Assembly: GCA_015143295.1 (NCBI GenBank)
Contig: CM026570.1
Location: forward strand, 2,566,047-2,630,046
Direction of reading: 5' to 3'
DNA length: 64,000 bases
Origin: Tetracentron sinense
Taxonomy: Eukaryota; Streptophyta; Magnoliopsida; Trochodendrales; Trochodendraceae
Below the pieces are notes generated by a model. It did no database searches. It was not told the DNA's origin and was given only the letters and a program-made list of their open reading frames with translations. Position 1 is the first letter of the stretch. Every line of letters begins with the position of its first letter. Below are positions 12,525 to 24,700 of the stretch, piece by piece. The position numbers were made by a program, and so were the translations under genes.

Positions 12525-13934
12525 TTACCATTTTACATTGATAGGATCATGTAATACTTCACCAGATAGCGTAGACAAAAGACAATAACCGCTGTCAAAG
12601 CTTTGCCTTATCAAAAATGACCCTTCCCAGTTAGGGGTAAACTTTGCCACTTTTGTACCATTCCTGATATGAATAGCTGTTCGAAGGACCAAGTCACCCT
12701 CTCTTAGAATTCTATGTCGTACTGCCTTGTCATACGCTTTAGCAACTCTCTTTTGATATGCTTTTGTCTTTATAGCTACAGCTTCACGCTTTTCATCCAT
12801 AACTTCTAGCTGAGCTAATCTAGCAGCTTGGAGGCATGCCTCCTCTCCATCAAATACTTCAATTCTTGTAGATGGTATCTTAACTTCCAGAGGTACAACG
12901 GCTTCTGTCCCATATACTAAAGAGAAAGGGGTAACACCTGTTGCAGTCCTTGCTGAAGTTCTGTAAGCCCAGAGCGCTGTTGGAAGTCTTTCACACCACT
13001 TTTTATGAGCTCCTTCTATCATTTTTCCAATTATCTTCAGGATAGTCTTGTTAGTAGCCTCTGCTTGCCCATTCCCTTTAGGATAATAGGGGGTTGACTT
13101 CTTGTGTTTGATATCATATTTCTCCAATAATTCTCTCACATTAGAATTTATGAAAGGCGTTCCATTATCAGTGATGACCTCCTTTGGTATCCCAAAGCGG
13201 CAGACGATATTTTCTTTAATAAACTTAGCTACCATGATACCTGTAGCCTTTCTTAATGGTATAGCTTCTACCCACTTGGTGAAATATTCAGTAGCCACAA
13301 GTATCCAAACATATCCTTCAGCAGGAGGATTAATAGGTCCAATTAAATCTAGCCCCCAAGTATGGAAGGGCCAGGGCGTAGAGACATACCGTAGAGATTG
13401 TGCAGGTGCATGAATAACATTTCCTCTTATCTGACACTGATGACAGCTTTGAACATATAGGTGTGAATTTGCCTCCATGGTAGGCCAATAATATCCCAAC
13501 CCCAAAATGTGTTGAAACAACTTTCTTTTTCCTTGGTGAACACCACAATCTCCACTATGAGCTTCATGCAATGCTATTCCGATCTCCTTTCCAGACAAGC
13601 ACTTGAGAGCAATACCGTTGTATCCTTTTCTGAATAATTCTCCTTTGTCAAAATAGAATTTGACAACTTTCTTCTTAAACTTGAAGGATTCCTTTTGATC
13701 AGTAGGCATTATTCCATCTGTGAAGTAGTCATTGTACGGTTTCTTCCAATCTTCCCAAGAATTTGTAAAGTGACATTCTTCTTTATCTGGCAATATTTGA
13801 CAATCAGAACATTCTTTCTGTAACATAGCAGCATCTTTCTCCATTGTTGGCCAGTATATTCCAAAACGCTGTAATCTCCTATACAGACTAACAGAAGGAT
13901 TATACCCACATATTTTTGTGTGGATTTGCATCAT
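12525..13934 (-). mobile_element. Integrase region of the Tat element
   Basis: The product inserts the element cDNA into nuclear DNA. An HHCC zinc-binding part is visible (GVHQGKRKLFQHILGLGYYW, then CHQCQIRG), followed by the DDE core: WGLDLIGPI, the VITDNGTPFINSNV segment and a TPYYPKGNGQAEATNKT segment. The C-terminal part has WEGSFLI-type residues and no chromodomain. It follows the RNase H region in the usual gypsy order. Treated as a fossil part. Confidence 0.9.
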
Positions 13935-13969
13935 TTATTTCTTAGCTTCTTTTACTCCAACACATCTCA

Positions 13970-15982
13970 TTAAACTCCTTCGGGCCCTTTGAAATACAGA
14001 TCCCCATTTATCTGTAAGAAATTTTTTAAGACTTTTAATGTTGTAGTAGGGACTACTGTTGAATCATGAAGGCGGAAGACATCCTTCAAAATTGGTTCTC
14101 TCCAATCTGCTTCTTCTGATTCTGTGTCGCATAATTCTTCCATCAGCGGTGTAGCTATTATACGCCTTTCAATTACCACCTGAGAAGATTCTCCTTCAAA
14201 TATTAATTTTGATGCCAAAGTAGCAAGTGCATCAGCATGGCGGTTTCTTGTACGCTCTTGATATTTGAATTCTATTTTATCAAAATTAGTCATTATTCTT
14301 TGAACCGCTGTTCTGTAGGGAGCCAAACCAACATCTTTTACATTGAATGACCCTTCCATTTGACTAATTACCAAATTAGAATCCCCTATTACATTTATTC
14401 TTTTGGCCTTTAACTCTTTAGCAATTGACAGACCTATGAGAAGAGCTTCATATTTTGCTACATTGTTAGAGCAAGGAAAATCCAACTTGAAAGAAAAAGA
14501 CATTGCCTCACCCCCAGGAGCTTTTAACACAATACCTGCCCCAGCTGAATCTGCTGTTTTGGATCCGTCAAAATACATGAACCATTCCTCTTCTGCTTCA
14601 ATAGTCATTGCTTCAGGGAATTCTCCTGGTAGTTCTTCTCTTAATATTAAATCATCATTTCCTGGGAAATTTGCCAATAGATCTGCTACTGCTTGTCCTT
14701 TGATGGCACGAGGGCAAAGGCATGTAATATCAAACTCTGATAATGAAAGGAGCCATTTAGCTGCTCGTCCTGAAAGAACTGGTTTTGACATGAGATATTT
14801 GATTGGATCAGATTTTGTCATCAGAAAAATCTTATGAGATAGTAAATAATGACGGAATTTTTGTAAGGCATAGATCAGAGATAAACAACTCCTTTCAATC
14901 CGAGGATATCTCAATTCTGCATCTCTGAGAATTCTGCTGAGATAGTATATTGGCCGTTCACAACCAGACAAATCTTCCTGGGCTAGAAGAGCTCCAATAG
15001 CGGTTTCTGTTGAAGCCAAATACAGGACCAAAGGTTTCTTGGGGATTGGTGCCATCATAGTTGCTGTTGAACTCATCATTTGTTGAATTTGTTTGAAAGC
15101 TTTTTCATGCACTGATTCCCATTTGAATACACAGTTCTTCCGTAGGAGTGGCATAAGAGGTACTGTGACAGCTGCTAGTCCTGGTATGAATCTTCTTATA
15201 TAGGATACCTTCCCTAAGAAACTTTTCAACTCTTTGACTGTGCTTGGGGCTGTCATGGATGCAATTGCTTGAGCCTTTGTATGATCAACATCTATACCCT
15301 GTCTATTCACAATGAACCCTAGGAATTTGCCTGCAGAGACTTTGAAAGCGCATTTTAACGGATTCATTTTTAACTGATAATGGCGGCATCGTTGAAAAAC
15401 TCTTCTTAGATCTTCAACATGACTGCAACGCTTTCGAGACTTGATAACAATATCATCCACATAATCTTCCACTGTATTATGGAACATATCATGGAAAATG
15501 GCTGTCATTGCTCTTTGATAAGTAGCCCCGGCATTTCTCAACCCAAATGGCATAACTGTATAGTAAAAATTTCCAATTGGTGTCCGAAAGGCGGTTTTTT
15601 CTGCATCTTCTGCTGCCATCTTAATCTGATTGTAACCACTGTAACCGTCCATGAATGAAAAAACATCATGACCTGCTGTTGCATCAACTAATAGGTCCAT
15701 ATTGGGTAGAGGAAATTCATCTTTTGGGCATGCCTTGTTTAAATCCCGGAAATCAACACAGCAACGGATTTGCCCATTCTTCTTTTTGACTGGTACAATA
15801 TTGGCTAACCAAGTTGGATGTTGAATTGGCTTGATAAAACCTGCTTTCAAAAGCTTTTCAACTTCTATTTTGATTTGATCTTCAATATCTGGTCTGAATT
15901 TTCTTGGCATTTGCTTCATTGGTACATATCCAGGCTCAATATTCAATTTATGTGTGACCAATGTAGGATCTAACCCTGGCAT
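13970..15982 (-). mobile_element. Reverse transcriptase and double RNase H region
   Basis: Copies the element RNA into DNA and removes the RNA. The polymerase part carries the gypsy motifs CVDFRDLNKACPKDEFPLP, DGYSGYNQI, MPFGLRNAGATYQRAM and the active-site box VEDYVDDIVIKS. A first RNase H/connection part (ALLAQEDLSGCERPIYYLSR) is followed by a second, archaeal-type RNase H (MYFDGSKTADSAGAGIV, then YEALLIGLSIAKEL, then HADALATLASK). Possession of both is the Tat-branch hallmark. Confidence 0.93.
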
Positions 15983-15986
15983 TTCT

Positions 15987-17591
15987 TCATAATTCCATGC
16001 AAAAATATCTCGGTACTCCTTTGAGCAAATTTATCAATTCTTCTTTTTCTCTTGGGGCCAACTTGGAACTGATAAGTACCGGACGCTTTTCTGATAGATT
16101 TTCTGCAATGTTTACTTCTTCAAGGCTTTCTTGTACCGCTTTTACACCATCCTGCATCTGTTCTGGCGCTTCCTCAATTTCACTTGTTTCTTCTACTTGA
16201 AATATTTGATCCATCATGGGAATCTGATTTTCTTTTGATGAATCAGTTTCCTTTGATTGTCATAAGATATATACAACCTTTCCATCTGGTTGTACCATCC
16301 TCTTACAGCTCCCAGTTCTTGATTCTTTGATAACATTCCCTCTTAGAATTTCTGTTTCCACACTTTCGTCTCGGGGTCTTTTCGAGGCCTTTGAAATTTC
16401 TGATGGTGTTAAAATAGTGGATGATAGTGGCATAACTCCTTTGGCCTTTTCAAAAGTGGTTTCTCCTTCTTCAGCTAACTCATTATAAAACAATGCCTCT
16501 GAAATATGAGCTTCGGCTTTATCAAATGGTGTGGCAGTTGCTAGTATTCTAATGACTTTCCCTTTGTATATTCCTTTAACACATTGATGAAATGTTGATG
16601 GTATTAGCTGGAACTTGTGAATCCAAGGGCGGCCAAGAAGAATATGATAGCTTACGTTGGCTTTAATAACATGGACTCTTATTGCTAAATTTATTGGCCC
16701 CACTTGAAGATTAATAGTAGCATAGCCAATAGTGTTCTGGCACTGTCCTCCAAATCCTGATATTTCTATTGGCTGCTTTGAAATTTTTGAAGGATCTAAT
16801 CCCATTGCTATTGCTGTTGATAATGGGATAAGGTTCAAGGAAGACCCAGGGTCTATCAGTGCTCTTTTTGCTTCAATAGAGTTTATTAAAGCTGTAACAT
16901 ACAAAGGCTTGTTATGAGCTATCGATGAAGATTTCATATCATCAGCAGTGAAACTCACATCTTGAATTTCCGGCATTACTTTTCTTGTAGCAGAATAGGC
17001 AAGAAAACAATGTTCTGAATGAGCTTCTGCAACTGTTGTCAAAGCCGCTGTTGCAGCTATTCTTACCGCTTTTGAGAAATGCATCTGGTCAAAGAAGTTT
17101 TTAAACTTTGAACTCTGTGAAAGAGTTTCTATTGCTGACTCTTCATCAAGGATAATTTCTTCTTCAATTTCTTTTTCTGTAACAATTGCTGAGTTATGAC
17201 AGACCATAGCAACCACATCCTTCACTTTATGATTAGGCAAATGATTCTGATGGACAGATCCTTCAGGAGTAGTTGAAATTTTCAGGTGTCCAGCGGTTAT
17301 TTTGTCATTAAAAATCCGCCTTAGAGAAAAACAATCTTTTGTTGAATGGCATATGGTTTGGTGATACACACAATATTTGTTGCTCTGTTTGTCTTCTTCT
17401 GTAGGCTTTTGAAATGGTGATGGTAAGTACAAAACGCCGTCAGCAATCCATACTTCCACAATTCGTAATACTTCGGCCATGCTGCAGGGAAAAGGCGGTG
17501 GAATGCTTTCTGGGTTGTACTTTGGTTTTTTATCAGATTGATAAGAGGTGTTTCTCTGGAATGGCCTCCTTCCAGAATTTTCTGCCGCCAT
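15987..17591 (-). mobile_element. Protease region of the Tat element
   Basis: The retropepsin-type motif ALIDPGSSLNLIPLS, with its flap-like ISGFGGQ and the later HILLGRPWIHKF, marks an aspartic protease that would cut the Gag-Pol precursor. A nucleocapsid-like leader precedes it (YCVYHQTICHSTKDCFSLR, a zinc-knuckle-like Cys/His cluster), then a linker rich in acidic residues. Downstream it leads into the reverse transcriptase region. Confidence 0.85.
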
Positions 17592-17672
17592 TGATGATTC
17601 TCTCTTATCCCTCCTACCATATCTATCTTCATACCTTGGTAGGGTTGCTCTTGATATGACTGTGTTGAGCCT

Positions 17673-18662
17673 TTAAGAAACATCATAAAGTTTTTCAAAA
17701 GAGGGGATAGTAGCTACCTCCAAATAAGCTCTGTATTCTTTTGCTGCTCCATCAACACATATTTGTACAAGTTGCTCCTCAGTTGTTGGTTCATGACAAT
17801 CTAAAACCAAATATCGAAAGCGGCGAACATATTGTGTCAGATCTTCATTAGGTCTTTGCCGCTCTTTCGACAAGGTATTGAGAGTAACACGGTCTTCTAC
17901 AGAGAAGAACTTCTTGGAAAAGATAGTGACCATTTCTTCCCAAGAGTGAATAGAGTTTGGAGCCAAAGTTGTGTACCAAGTGAAGGCACGATCAGTCAAA
18001 GATTTAGCAAATTCGCGGAGACGAAGCTCTTCATTGTTAGCATATCTGCTTAATGCATCAGTGAAGCGCATCACATGCTCTCGAGCATTTCCAGTTCTTC
18101 CATTGTAAAGAGTGAATTGAGGTGTGATATATCCTACTGGATATTCCATTCTCATGATTCTTGCTGAAAAGGGGGGTCTGGCATCGAAAGCATTCGAAAG
18201 TCCAGAGCGTTTTGCTTGCTCCTTTTCAAACATTTCAGAGAAATCCTCGGCTGTCATATATGAGGAATGCCTCCCTTCTTGTTCATGATGATTGCAGGGT
18301 GGAGAAGAAGGAATAGGATCTTTCCTGGGAGGATTATTGTGCACGTCATTTTCTTCGTCATGTTGAGATGGAGAAGGTGTACGCTCCTGCAACCTCTCTG
18401 AATTGTGAACATTATCTTCACGATGGGCTTTTTTGAAAAACTCCTGCATTTGTTTTTCTGATGCTGCTAACTGAGCTGCTACCTGAGTTTGGATAGCCTG
18501 CATCTGGGCTTGCATCTGTACTTGGGTTGCCTGAAACTGAGCAAGAAAAGGCCCAAGAACAGCAGAAAGATCAGGAACTTCCACTCTGGAAGTATGAGAT
18601 TCTTCCCTATTTTCTTCTTGAACCACATGTGCTTGGGATGAAGCACCTCTTTTAGTCACCAT
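17673..18662 (-). mobile_element. gag region of the Tat element
   Basis: Capsid-type protein. An N-terminal Gln/Met-rich coiled coil (QFQATQVQMQAQMQAIQTQ) is followed by a polar linker and the retrotransposon gag domain with AREHVMRFTDALSRYANNEE, SLTDRAFTWYTTLAPNSI, SWEEMVTIFSKKFF and LTQYVRRFRYLVLDC. It starts about 25 bp after the primer-binding site, the normal place for gag. Confidence 0.9.
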
Positions 18663-18687
18663 CTTCTCTCAAAAATTGTTACAGAAG

Positions 18688-18705
18688 TCCCCAGCAGAGT
18701 CGCCA
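18688..18705 (-). other. Primer-binding site of the Tat element
   Basis: On the - strand TGGCGACTCTGCTGGGGA lies four bases inside the 5' LTR end. Tat/Ogre-type plant elements are known for a tRNA-Arg primer; the match to a tRNA 3' end was not checked. The same 18 bases with the same 4-base gap occur at 49270-49287. Confidence 0.8.
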
Positions 18706-18709
18706 AAAA

Positions 18710-20321
18710 TGTAGGGGGAATTTTGATCTTTGAAAAAAATGGGGTTTACTGCAACCTCAGTCTAGCCTAAATCTGATATCCAGACCGTTCTAAATTGAGT
18801 TATTTTTGGAAGAAATGATTCAGAGAACACAAGAAAGAAAAAGGGGAAAAAAGAAGGAAATGATTCAGAGGGAGAGAAGAAAGAACGATGAAGAAAAGTA
18901 GTGACAGAATGCCTTTTTTTTTTCTTGATGAATCCTTTACTTTCTCTCTTTGTAAATTCTGTTTGGAAAACTGATTTGTTTTTAGGAAATCTTCTCGGAA
19001 TTAGGAAAATCTCTCTAAGGAATCTCTCCCCCCCCAAAAACCTCTCTTTGTAGAGGAGGGGTCACCTCTATTTATAGGTGATTATCAAAATTGTAACCAA
19101 CTTGTACAGCTGTCATAACCGTTTTTGTAACCGACTTTTAGAGAGAGAATATTGGATTCCATCAAGATAAAGGCGTTTTGTCACCATACCTCCTTTAAGC
19201 CTTTATGACCAAAGCTTTCAGATATTTTCTTCAAAGGTTAAAAGCGGTATTCACAATATCCATCTTTTAACAAATTCTATCTAAGCCCTCCAAACCACAA
19301 CTCATCATCCTCCCCCAAAAGCAATTAGTAACTACATCGTGAAAGCGGGTCATACGCTTTCATGGTGTACTGTCCTACTGAGGTAATATATCAGTGTTCA
19401 GACAGCAACACTCCTCCATAGTAATAATCATGATAATAATAATAATAACGATGATAATAATCACCTAATAATCATCTCAAGTCCAATAGGGAAATCATAG
19501 GTGTTGGACGAGGACACCCTTCCCGTAGCTCAGGTCCAATAGGGAAATCATAGGTGTTGGACGAGGACACCCTTCCCGTCAGGCCTTAAGAGAAACTGAG
19601 GAAAAAAAATCCATCCTCAATGCTTTCTCCCTGACTGTCAGCCCAAGAAGTAATCCCTGCTTCACTGGAATAGGTAATGAGGGGAAACAGCCACACTTAT
19701 TCCCACGGGGAGGTACCAATCCATACCGTCCACCCTTGACAAAACAAATCTTCTTTCTGGCAGAAGTCATCAGAAAGGCATACCAGGAGGGTACAAATCC
19801 ATACCACACCCATCATCAAGAGAAAGGCGTTGAAAGCCAGAGCGAGGCAATGAAGCCATATAGAATATCCGAAGGCGTTTTAGTCTGAATTAGCATCAAA
19901 AGCATTTAAAGCCTGAGACATCATCCGAAGGCGTTAGAACTCAAAAATAACATCCAAAGGCGTTAGAGCCTGAAACAATATCCAAAGGCGTTAGGACTTG
20001 AATTTGTGTCAATAGCGTGAGAGGCACAATAGTTTCAACTTTCATTAGTGACATAAGGGTAAATTTGTCATTAATGAGCAAAAAATCCCTTTTTTATGAA
20101 TTAAAAGCATAAGAGCTTAAAATCATCATTGATCATTAATGGCTAGAATCATCATTATCAGATAAACATGGAATTTTGTTAACTAACTCTCAAAAATGAT
20201 TTTAATATACATGATATGTTAGAACATCTTTTGAGCCACGTGTCATTATTTTATTGGAGAAGAACAACGTCCTTAAATTCAAAATTTCATAAATCAAGCT
20301 TTTCAATAACCATCATCAACA
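18710..20321 (-). repeat. 5' LTR of the Tat element
   Basis: 1612 bp, almost identical to 6323-7936. The TATA box (CTATAAATAG on the - strand) is at 19068-19077, so transcription would start leftward from there and run through gag-pol. Confidence 0.92.
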
Positions 20322-20326
20322 CTCAG
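20322..20326. repeat. Target-site duplication of the gypsy element, right copy
   Basis: CTCAG, exact partner of 6318-6322. Confidence 0.9.
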
Positions 20327-20328
20327 GA

Positions 20329-20681
20329 GACTTCAAATTCTCTCAAGTTGTAACCAGACTTCTTGGAGTCCGATTATGCCCCTGAGGTTGCCATGTGTCC
20401 CAATTGACACTTCTTAATTATGGTTAAGATTCACCCACCTATCCCTGGTTTTTTTTTTTTTTTTTAATATCAAATTTTAATTTTAACCCTGGTTAAAATT
20501 CACAAACTCTTAAGGTTAAAATATTTCAATATTTTTTCTAAAAACTAAGAATAAATGGGTGAACCATAAAAGTGGGTAAATCTTAACCACAATTAAGGGG
20601 TGTCAATAGGGACACATGGCAGCCTCAGGGGCATAACCGGACTCCAAGGAGTCCATTTATAACTTGAGAGAATTTTGAGTC
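20329..20681. mobile_element. Foldback MITE next to the Tat element
   Basis: Palindromic: starts GACTTCAAATTCTCTC and ends with the matching GAGAGAATTTTGAGTC. Between the arms are GGAGTCCGATTATGCC and its partner, the GTGTCCCAATTGACAC core, and an A/T loop. With the Tat element removed, AACTCAGGA on the left and AACTCATAA on the right could be a decayed 9-bp target duplication, which places the Tat insertion inside that duplication. Confidence 0.7.
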
Positions 20682-21716
20682 AACTCATAAATAAGGTTGC
20701 AAAACAACATTGACTGATTTATGCTAGAGTCAAACCCCTCCAATACTTGGCCATGCCATCTAATTTCGTTAGTTTTTTTTTTTTTTGGAGAGGAAAGAGG
20801 GAATTTCGTTAGTTGCCTACAATTACTTTGATGCCTTTCAGTTTCTTACCATTTAAATTATATCGTTCTCATGTCCAATCCACACCTCCATGGACCAGGG
20901 CTGCTCTCATGGTAGGACGTGTATTCATGTATAGGGTGGACTCTAGGTGAAAATAAGTGCAATTCCTCGATGGTAAAATAATCCCCTCCTCGGGCAAGAG
21001 GGAATTTGCCATCTCGCCCTCCTCTTTTGCCACATATTTCCTTTTTAACTCCTGAGATTCACTTACCATCAGGGTTAAAAATCTAAATTTGGTTTTTAGA
21101 AAAATATAAACATAGCTTGCTGAGTAATCTGCTCCAATATTAGCTTCTACTCTTCAAAGATATGGAGATACACATGGATATCAGAACGGAAGTTAGAGAT
21201 TTCCCATGGAACATCTATGGAGTTTGGAGAGAGAATTAATATCAGCAGTTCACCGTCTCCCATAATTCATAGTCGAGGAATAGATCTTAGGGAGGCTAAA
21301 GGATGATTGTTCTAGCTGCTTAATGCTTCTGCAATAAATGATGCACATTTTCTAAAGAAAGAGAAAAACTTAGGATATTCTCCAGTTGGTGCTGGCGAGG
21401 AGACCGCCAACGTCAATCAGAAGGTGCTTGATGAGTGTGTAAAAATACACTAAATTAATTATTATGTAACTCTTTATCACACTTTCTAGTCTGAATCTAG
21501 GATTTAAAGTCTATATTCTGAATTTGTTCCCGCAACTATAGATTATGAATTTTAAGTACTTTTACATTATTTTATGCAGAGAATTTGATTAAAGAGCATT
21601 CATGAAAATCAGATAAAGAAAAGTCAAAATGGCGAAAAAAGAATCTTAACTTAGACCATTCTTAAGATTAGAGAAGATAAAGCTCAAGTCTCATGTCACA
21701 GAGTCAAAGCCCAAGG
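20682..21716. other. Unassigned spacer
   Basis: AT-rich spacer with a poly-T run near 20775. No gene is supported. The segment 21369-21427 is repeated inverted at 26944-27002. From 21429 (TGATGAGTGTG) the sequence may be the start of an old LTR whose end lies near 26.9 kb. Confidence 0.4.
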
Positions 21717-21724
21717 CCAAAACC

Positions 21725-24700
21725 TAGGGTTGTAAATGGAGCGAATTCGAAGCGGATATTGTGGTATCCGTATCCGATCCGTTTACTGATTTCTGCTATC
21801 CAAATTCAGTACTCCGTTATCCCATAGATAACAAAAAAAAAATCTATATATGTATCCGCAATATCCGATCGAATTCGAAATATCCGAATCTTTTCTTATT
21901 ACCAAAATTGCATTTTCAATACCCTAAAATGAAGAGTCGGCGAAGAGTCTTCCAATCCATTCTCCAGACGGAGCAATGGAGGGTCCTGCATTTGGGTTAT
22001 GGAGCCAAGCTCTTAGAGCTTTGACCACATATTACTAATCATTGTTTATTTTCTTTATTGAGTTCAACCCTATTACATGGCCCAACTTTCAGGCATGGTT
22101 AGAAAGCTTAGGTCAAGTAGCATTTACTGAGAGGAAAAATTAGAAAGAAAAAGGGGGAAAAACAAAAATCAGAAAATGGGTGTTTCCAAAAAATAGTTGA
22201 TGGTCATCATGGACCCTAATAAAAACCATCTTTATCATGTACATGGAAAATAATACATTAAACTAACTGTAAATAACTAAAAGTATAAAAATAATCAAAC
22301 AGACAAGCATTATCTTTGTTCACACAAAAAAAAATAAAATGAATAGACAACAAAGCTACACATCATGTTACTGAAGCAAAGCAGTAACATTAAACGAATC
22401 AGAGAAGAAGTTGCACTTGAACTTTGAAATCTCCTCCTCTAGCTTCTTACTCTTCAATCTAGCTCTTATATTTGTTAAATCATGGCTGCTGGTAACAGCA
22501 CAACGCACTTGCGCAAAGCAGTTTCGAAATCTTCAGACCAAGGTCTTGGTTAGAATAGTTGTTTCGGGAGAGGAGAGGGGGGAGGGGAGAGGAGAGGAGA
22601 GGAAAGGAGAGTTGGAATGGCCCAAAAGGCAGTAGAAGAACAATATGGTAGGGTTAGGGTTCGTCTCTTATATTTATATTTGGTGGTAATTTACTGTAGT
22701 ATCCTCCTAAACTAAATGAAATTACAGTATTACCTCAAATATTATTGTAAGTTTGTAGTTATATAAAGGGTATATTTGTCATGTTAAAAGATATTATAAG
22801 CCATTAATCGGTCGGATAATTAGTGGAGCAGATACAACACTATCCGTATCCACTTCGATTATAATTTGGATATGTAACTGGATATCCGGATCCGCTTCGC
22901 CGAAAATGTATTCGGATAATTATCCGATTAATCGGATACGGATACAGATACTGATACAAAGCGGATTCAGATATTATCTGTGTAAGCACCCAATTTTTAC
23001 ACCCCTAGTTAACCGTGGTTAAATCCCTTAACCTTGAGTAGTCCCCAGCCAAGGCCCTTGACCCTAGGAAAAACCCTAGCAAATCCTAGGAATCAACCCT
23101 AGCAAACCCTAGGTTTCAACCCTAGTTAAGCCTAGCCCTAACCCTAGGTAAACCCTAGAACTTAACCTTAGACTTAGGTGAACCCAAGCCCTATCCAAAC
23201 CCTAGAACCTAACCCTAGGTGTAACCCTAACCTAGCCCTAGCCTAGTCAAAACCCTAACAAACCCTAGTCTACGATCAAACCCTAGGATCAACCCTAGGT
23301 CCAAGCCCTAGTAAGCTAGCCCAAGACCCTTAGGGCTTAAGCCCTAGGAACCCAAAACCTCGGCCTAGGCCCAAGCCCAGGCCCAAACAAATTCAAAACC
23401 ACCCCCAGTACCGCGTGCCTGCCTTGGGCCAGGCTTGATGGGTAAAAACCGATGGGTGTCGGTAAAGACTTCACTGACACCCTCAAATTAAGCTTCTTTT
23501 GGGATGTCGGTAAAAGAATTACCGACACCCCTGGTTTTCTTTTTTGTTGCATGCCACCCCCCTGCACGCATAGTGCATGCCTTGGAACGCCCCTCTCTAG
23601 CTACAGACGGCCTCTCCAGGCCATGATGCCTTCTCCCTACCACCGTCCTTATACCAGGGGTGTCCCCAACCCTTGGCCTATAAAGGGGACACCCCCACAG
23701 CTTCAAACTCCACTGGACAACCTCTAACTCAAATCCCTGTTCGAATTTCAAGCCCAAACCCTTCCTAGGCATCCCCTGAAGACCACAAAGCCCCCCACAG
23801 CTTCCCAGTAGCCTCCTACCTCGCTTGTGCAGCTCCACTGTCTGTAGCAGCTCCGCCACAACACCACCACAGCTTCACCACTAGCTCTGGCGTAAGGCAG
23901 CGGAGTAGGGCTTCCCCCTACCCTTATTTTCATTTGTCTTGTAACCCAATGTGAGCTCCTGGTCCGTTCCAGGGGACGTTGTTTGCATTTTGCATATAAA
24001 CCCCATTAAAGGGGCTCCCCCACCTTCACCATAGGTGTGGGGAACCCCCCAAGGGCACAACAGCGTTCAAATTAGCCTTAAAAGGGTTCTGAGGGGTCCC
24101 TCATGCCATGAGGGAATCCCTGGTTCATCCCCCATAGTAGCTCATAGGGCTGTCTTCACATTCTAGAAAATTTTCAGGGGGTTGGTAAACTCAGTACTGA
24201 CATCCCTGAACCTCTTTATTACAGGGTCTATGGACCCCACATGAGGGCTTTTTGGGCCCATCAAAAGCCTGGGTAGGATCCCCTTGACCTCCCCTACATT
24301 TCATTTAAAGAGCCCAAGACCTATGTTTAAGCCTAACCAAGGTTAAAATGCCAAAAACTAGAGATTGTCCATAATTTCGGCAATCCCATTGCCGACTTCA
24401 TGATTTTATGTGTATGCTGACCAGTGTCACTTTGACACACTGTGGGGCCCATGCCAGGCTACCATTAGGGCCCATCCTAGGCTTAAAATGCTCCCTGCAT
24501 TCCCCTCTTCAAAACCATAGGTTGTGGGCCCTCTGAATCCTCCTATAACCGGAGTTATCACCATGCAAAGTTGGTAAAAAATAAGCAAAACTGTTGGTAA
24601 TTCCTTTATCGACAGTATGTATTTTTGTGTTTTTGGGCCTATACAATGGGCCCACAGCCCCTGGGGGCACTCCATTGGACCTGACTTGACCTCTAGGGCC

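Larger units (their letters stand above)
6323..20321 (-). mobile_element. Ty3/gypsy retrotransposon, Tat lineage, near full length
   Basis: A 14.0-kb element on the - strand, bounded by 1.6-kb LTRs beginning TG and ending CA and by the 5-bp duplication CTCAG. Order along the - strand: 5' LTR, primer site, gag, aspartic protease, reverse transcriptase with RNase H, a second archaeal-type RNase H, integrase, an antisense accessory gene, 3' LTR. The second RNase H, the long 3' region and the antisense gene point to the Tat/Ogre branch. No chromodomain was seen after integrase. All parts are present, but the gag-pol region is spread over about five open frames (roughly four breaks), so it is probably not coding as it stands. 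About 8 substitutions separate the LTRs over 1.61 kb (about 0.5 %), which means an insertion age under about 1-2 million years for commonly used rates. Confidence 0.92.

Noticed and set aside
23000-23340. Interstitial telomere repeat
   Set aside because: AACCCTA words are irregularly spaced and mixed with AACCCTAGC and CCTAGG variants; they lie inside an LTR whose relative at 51.5 kb shows the same zone, so they belong to the element.
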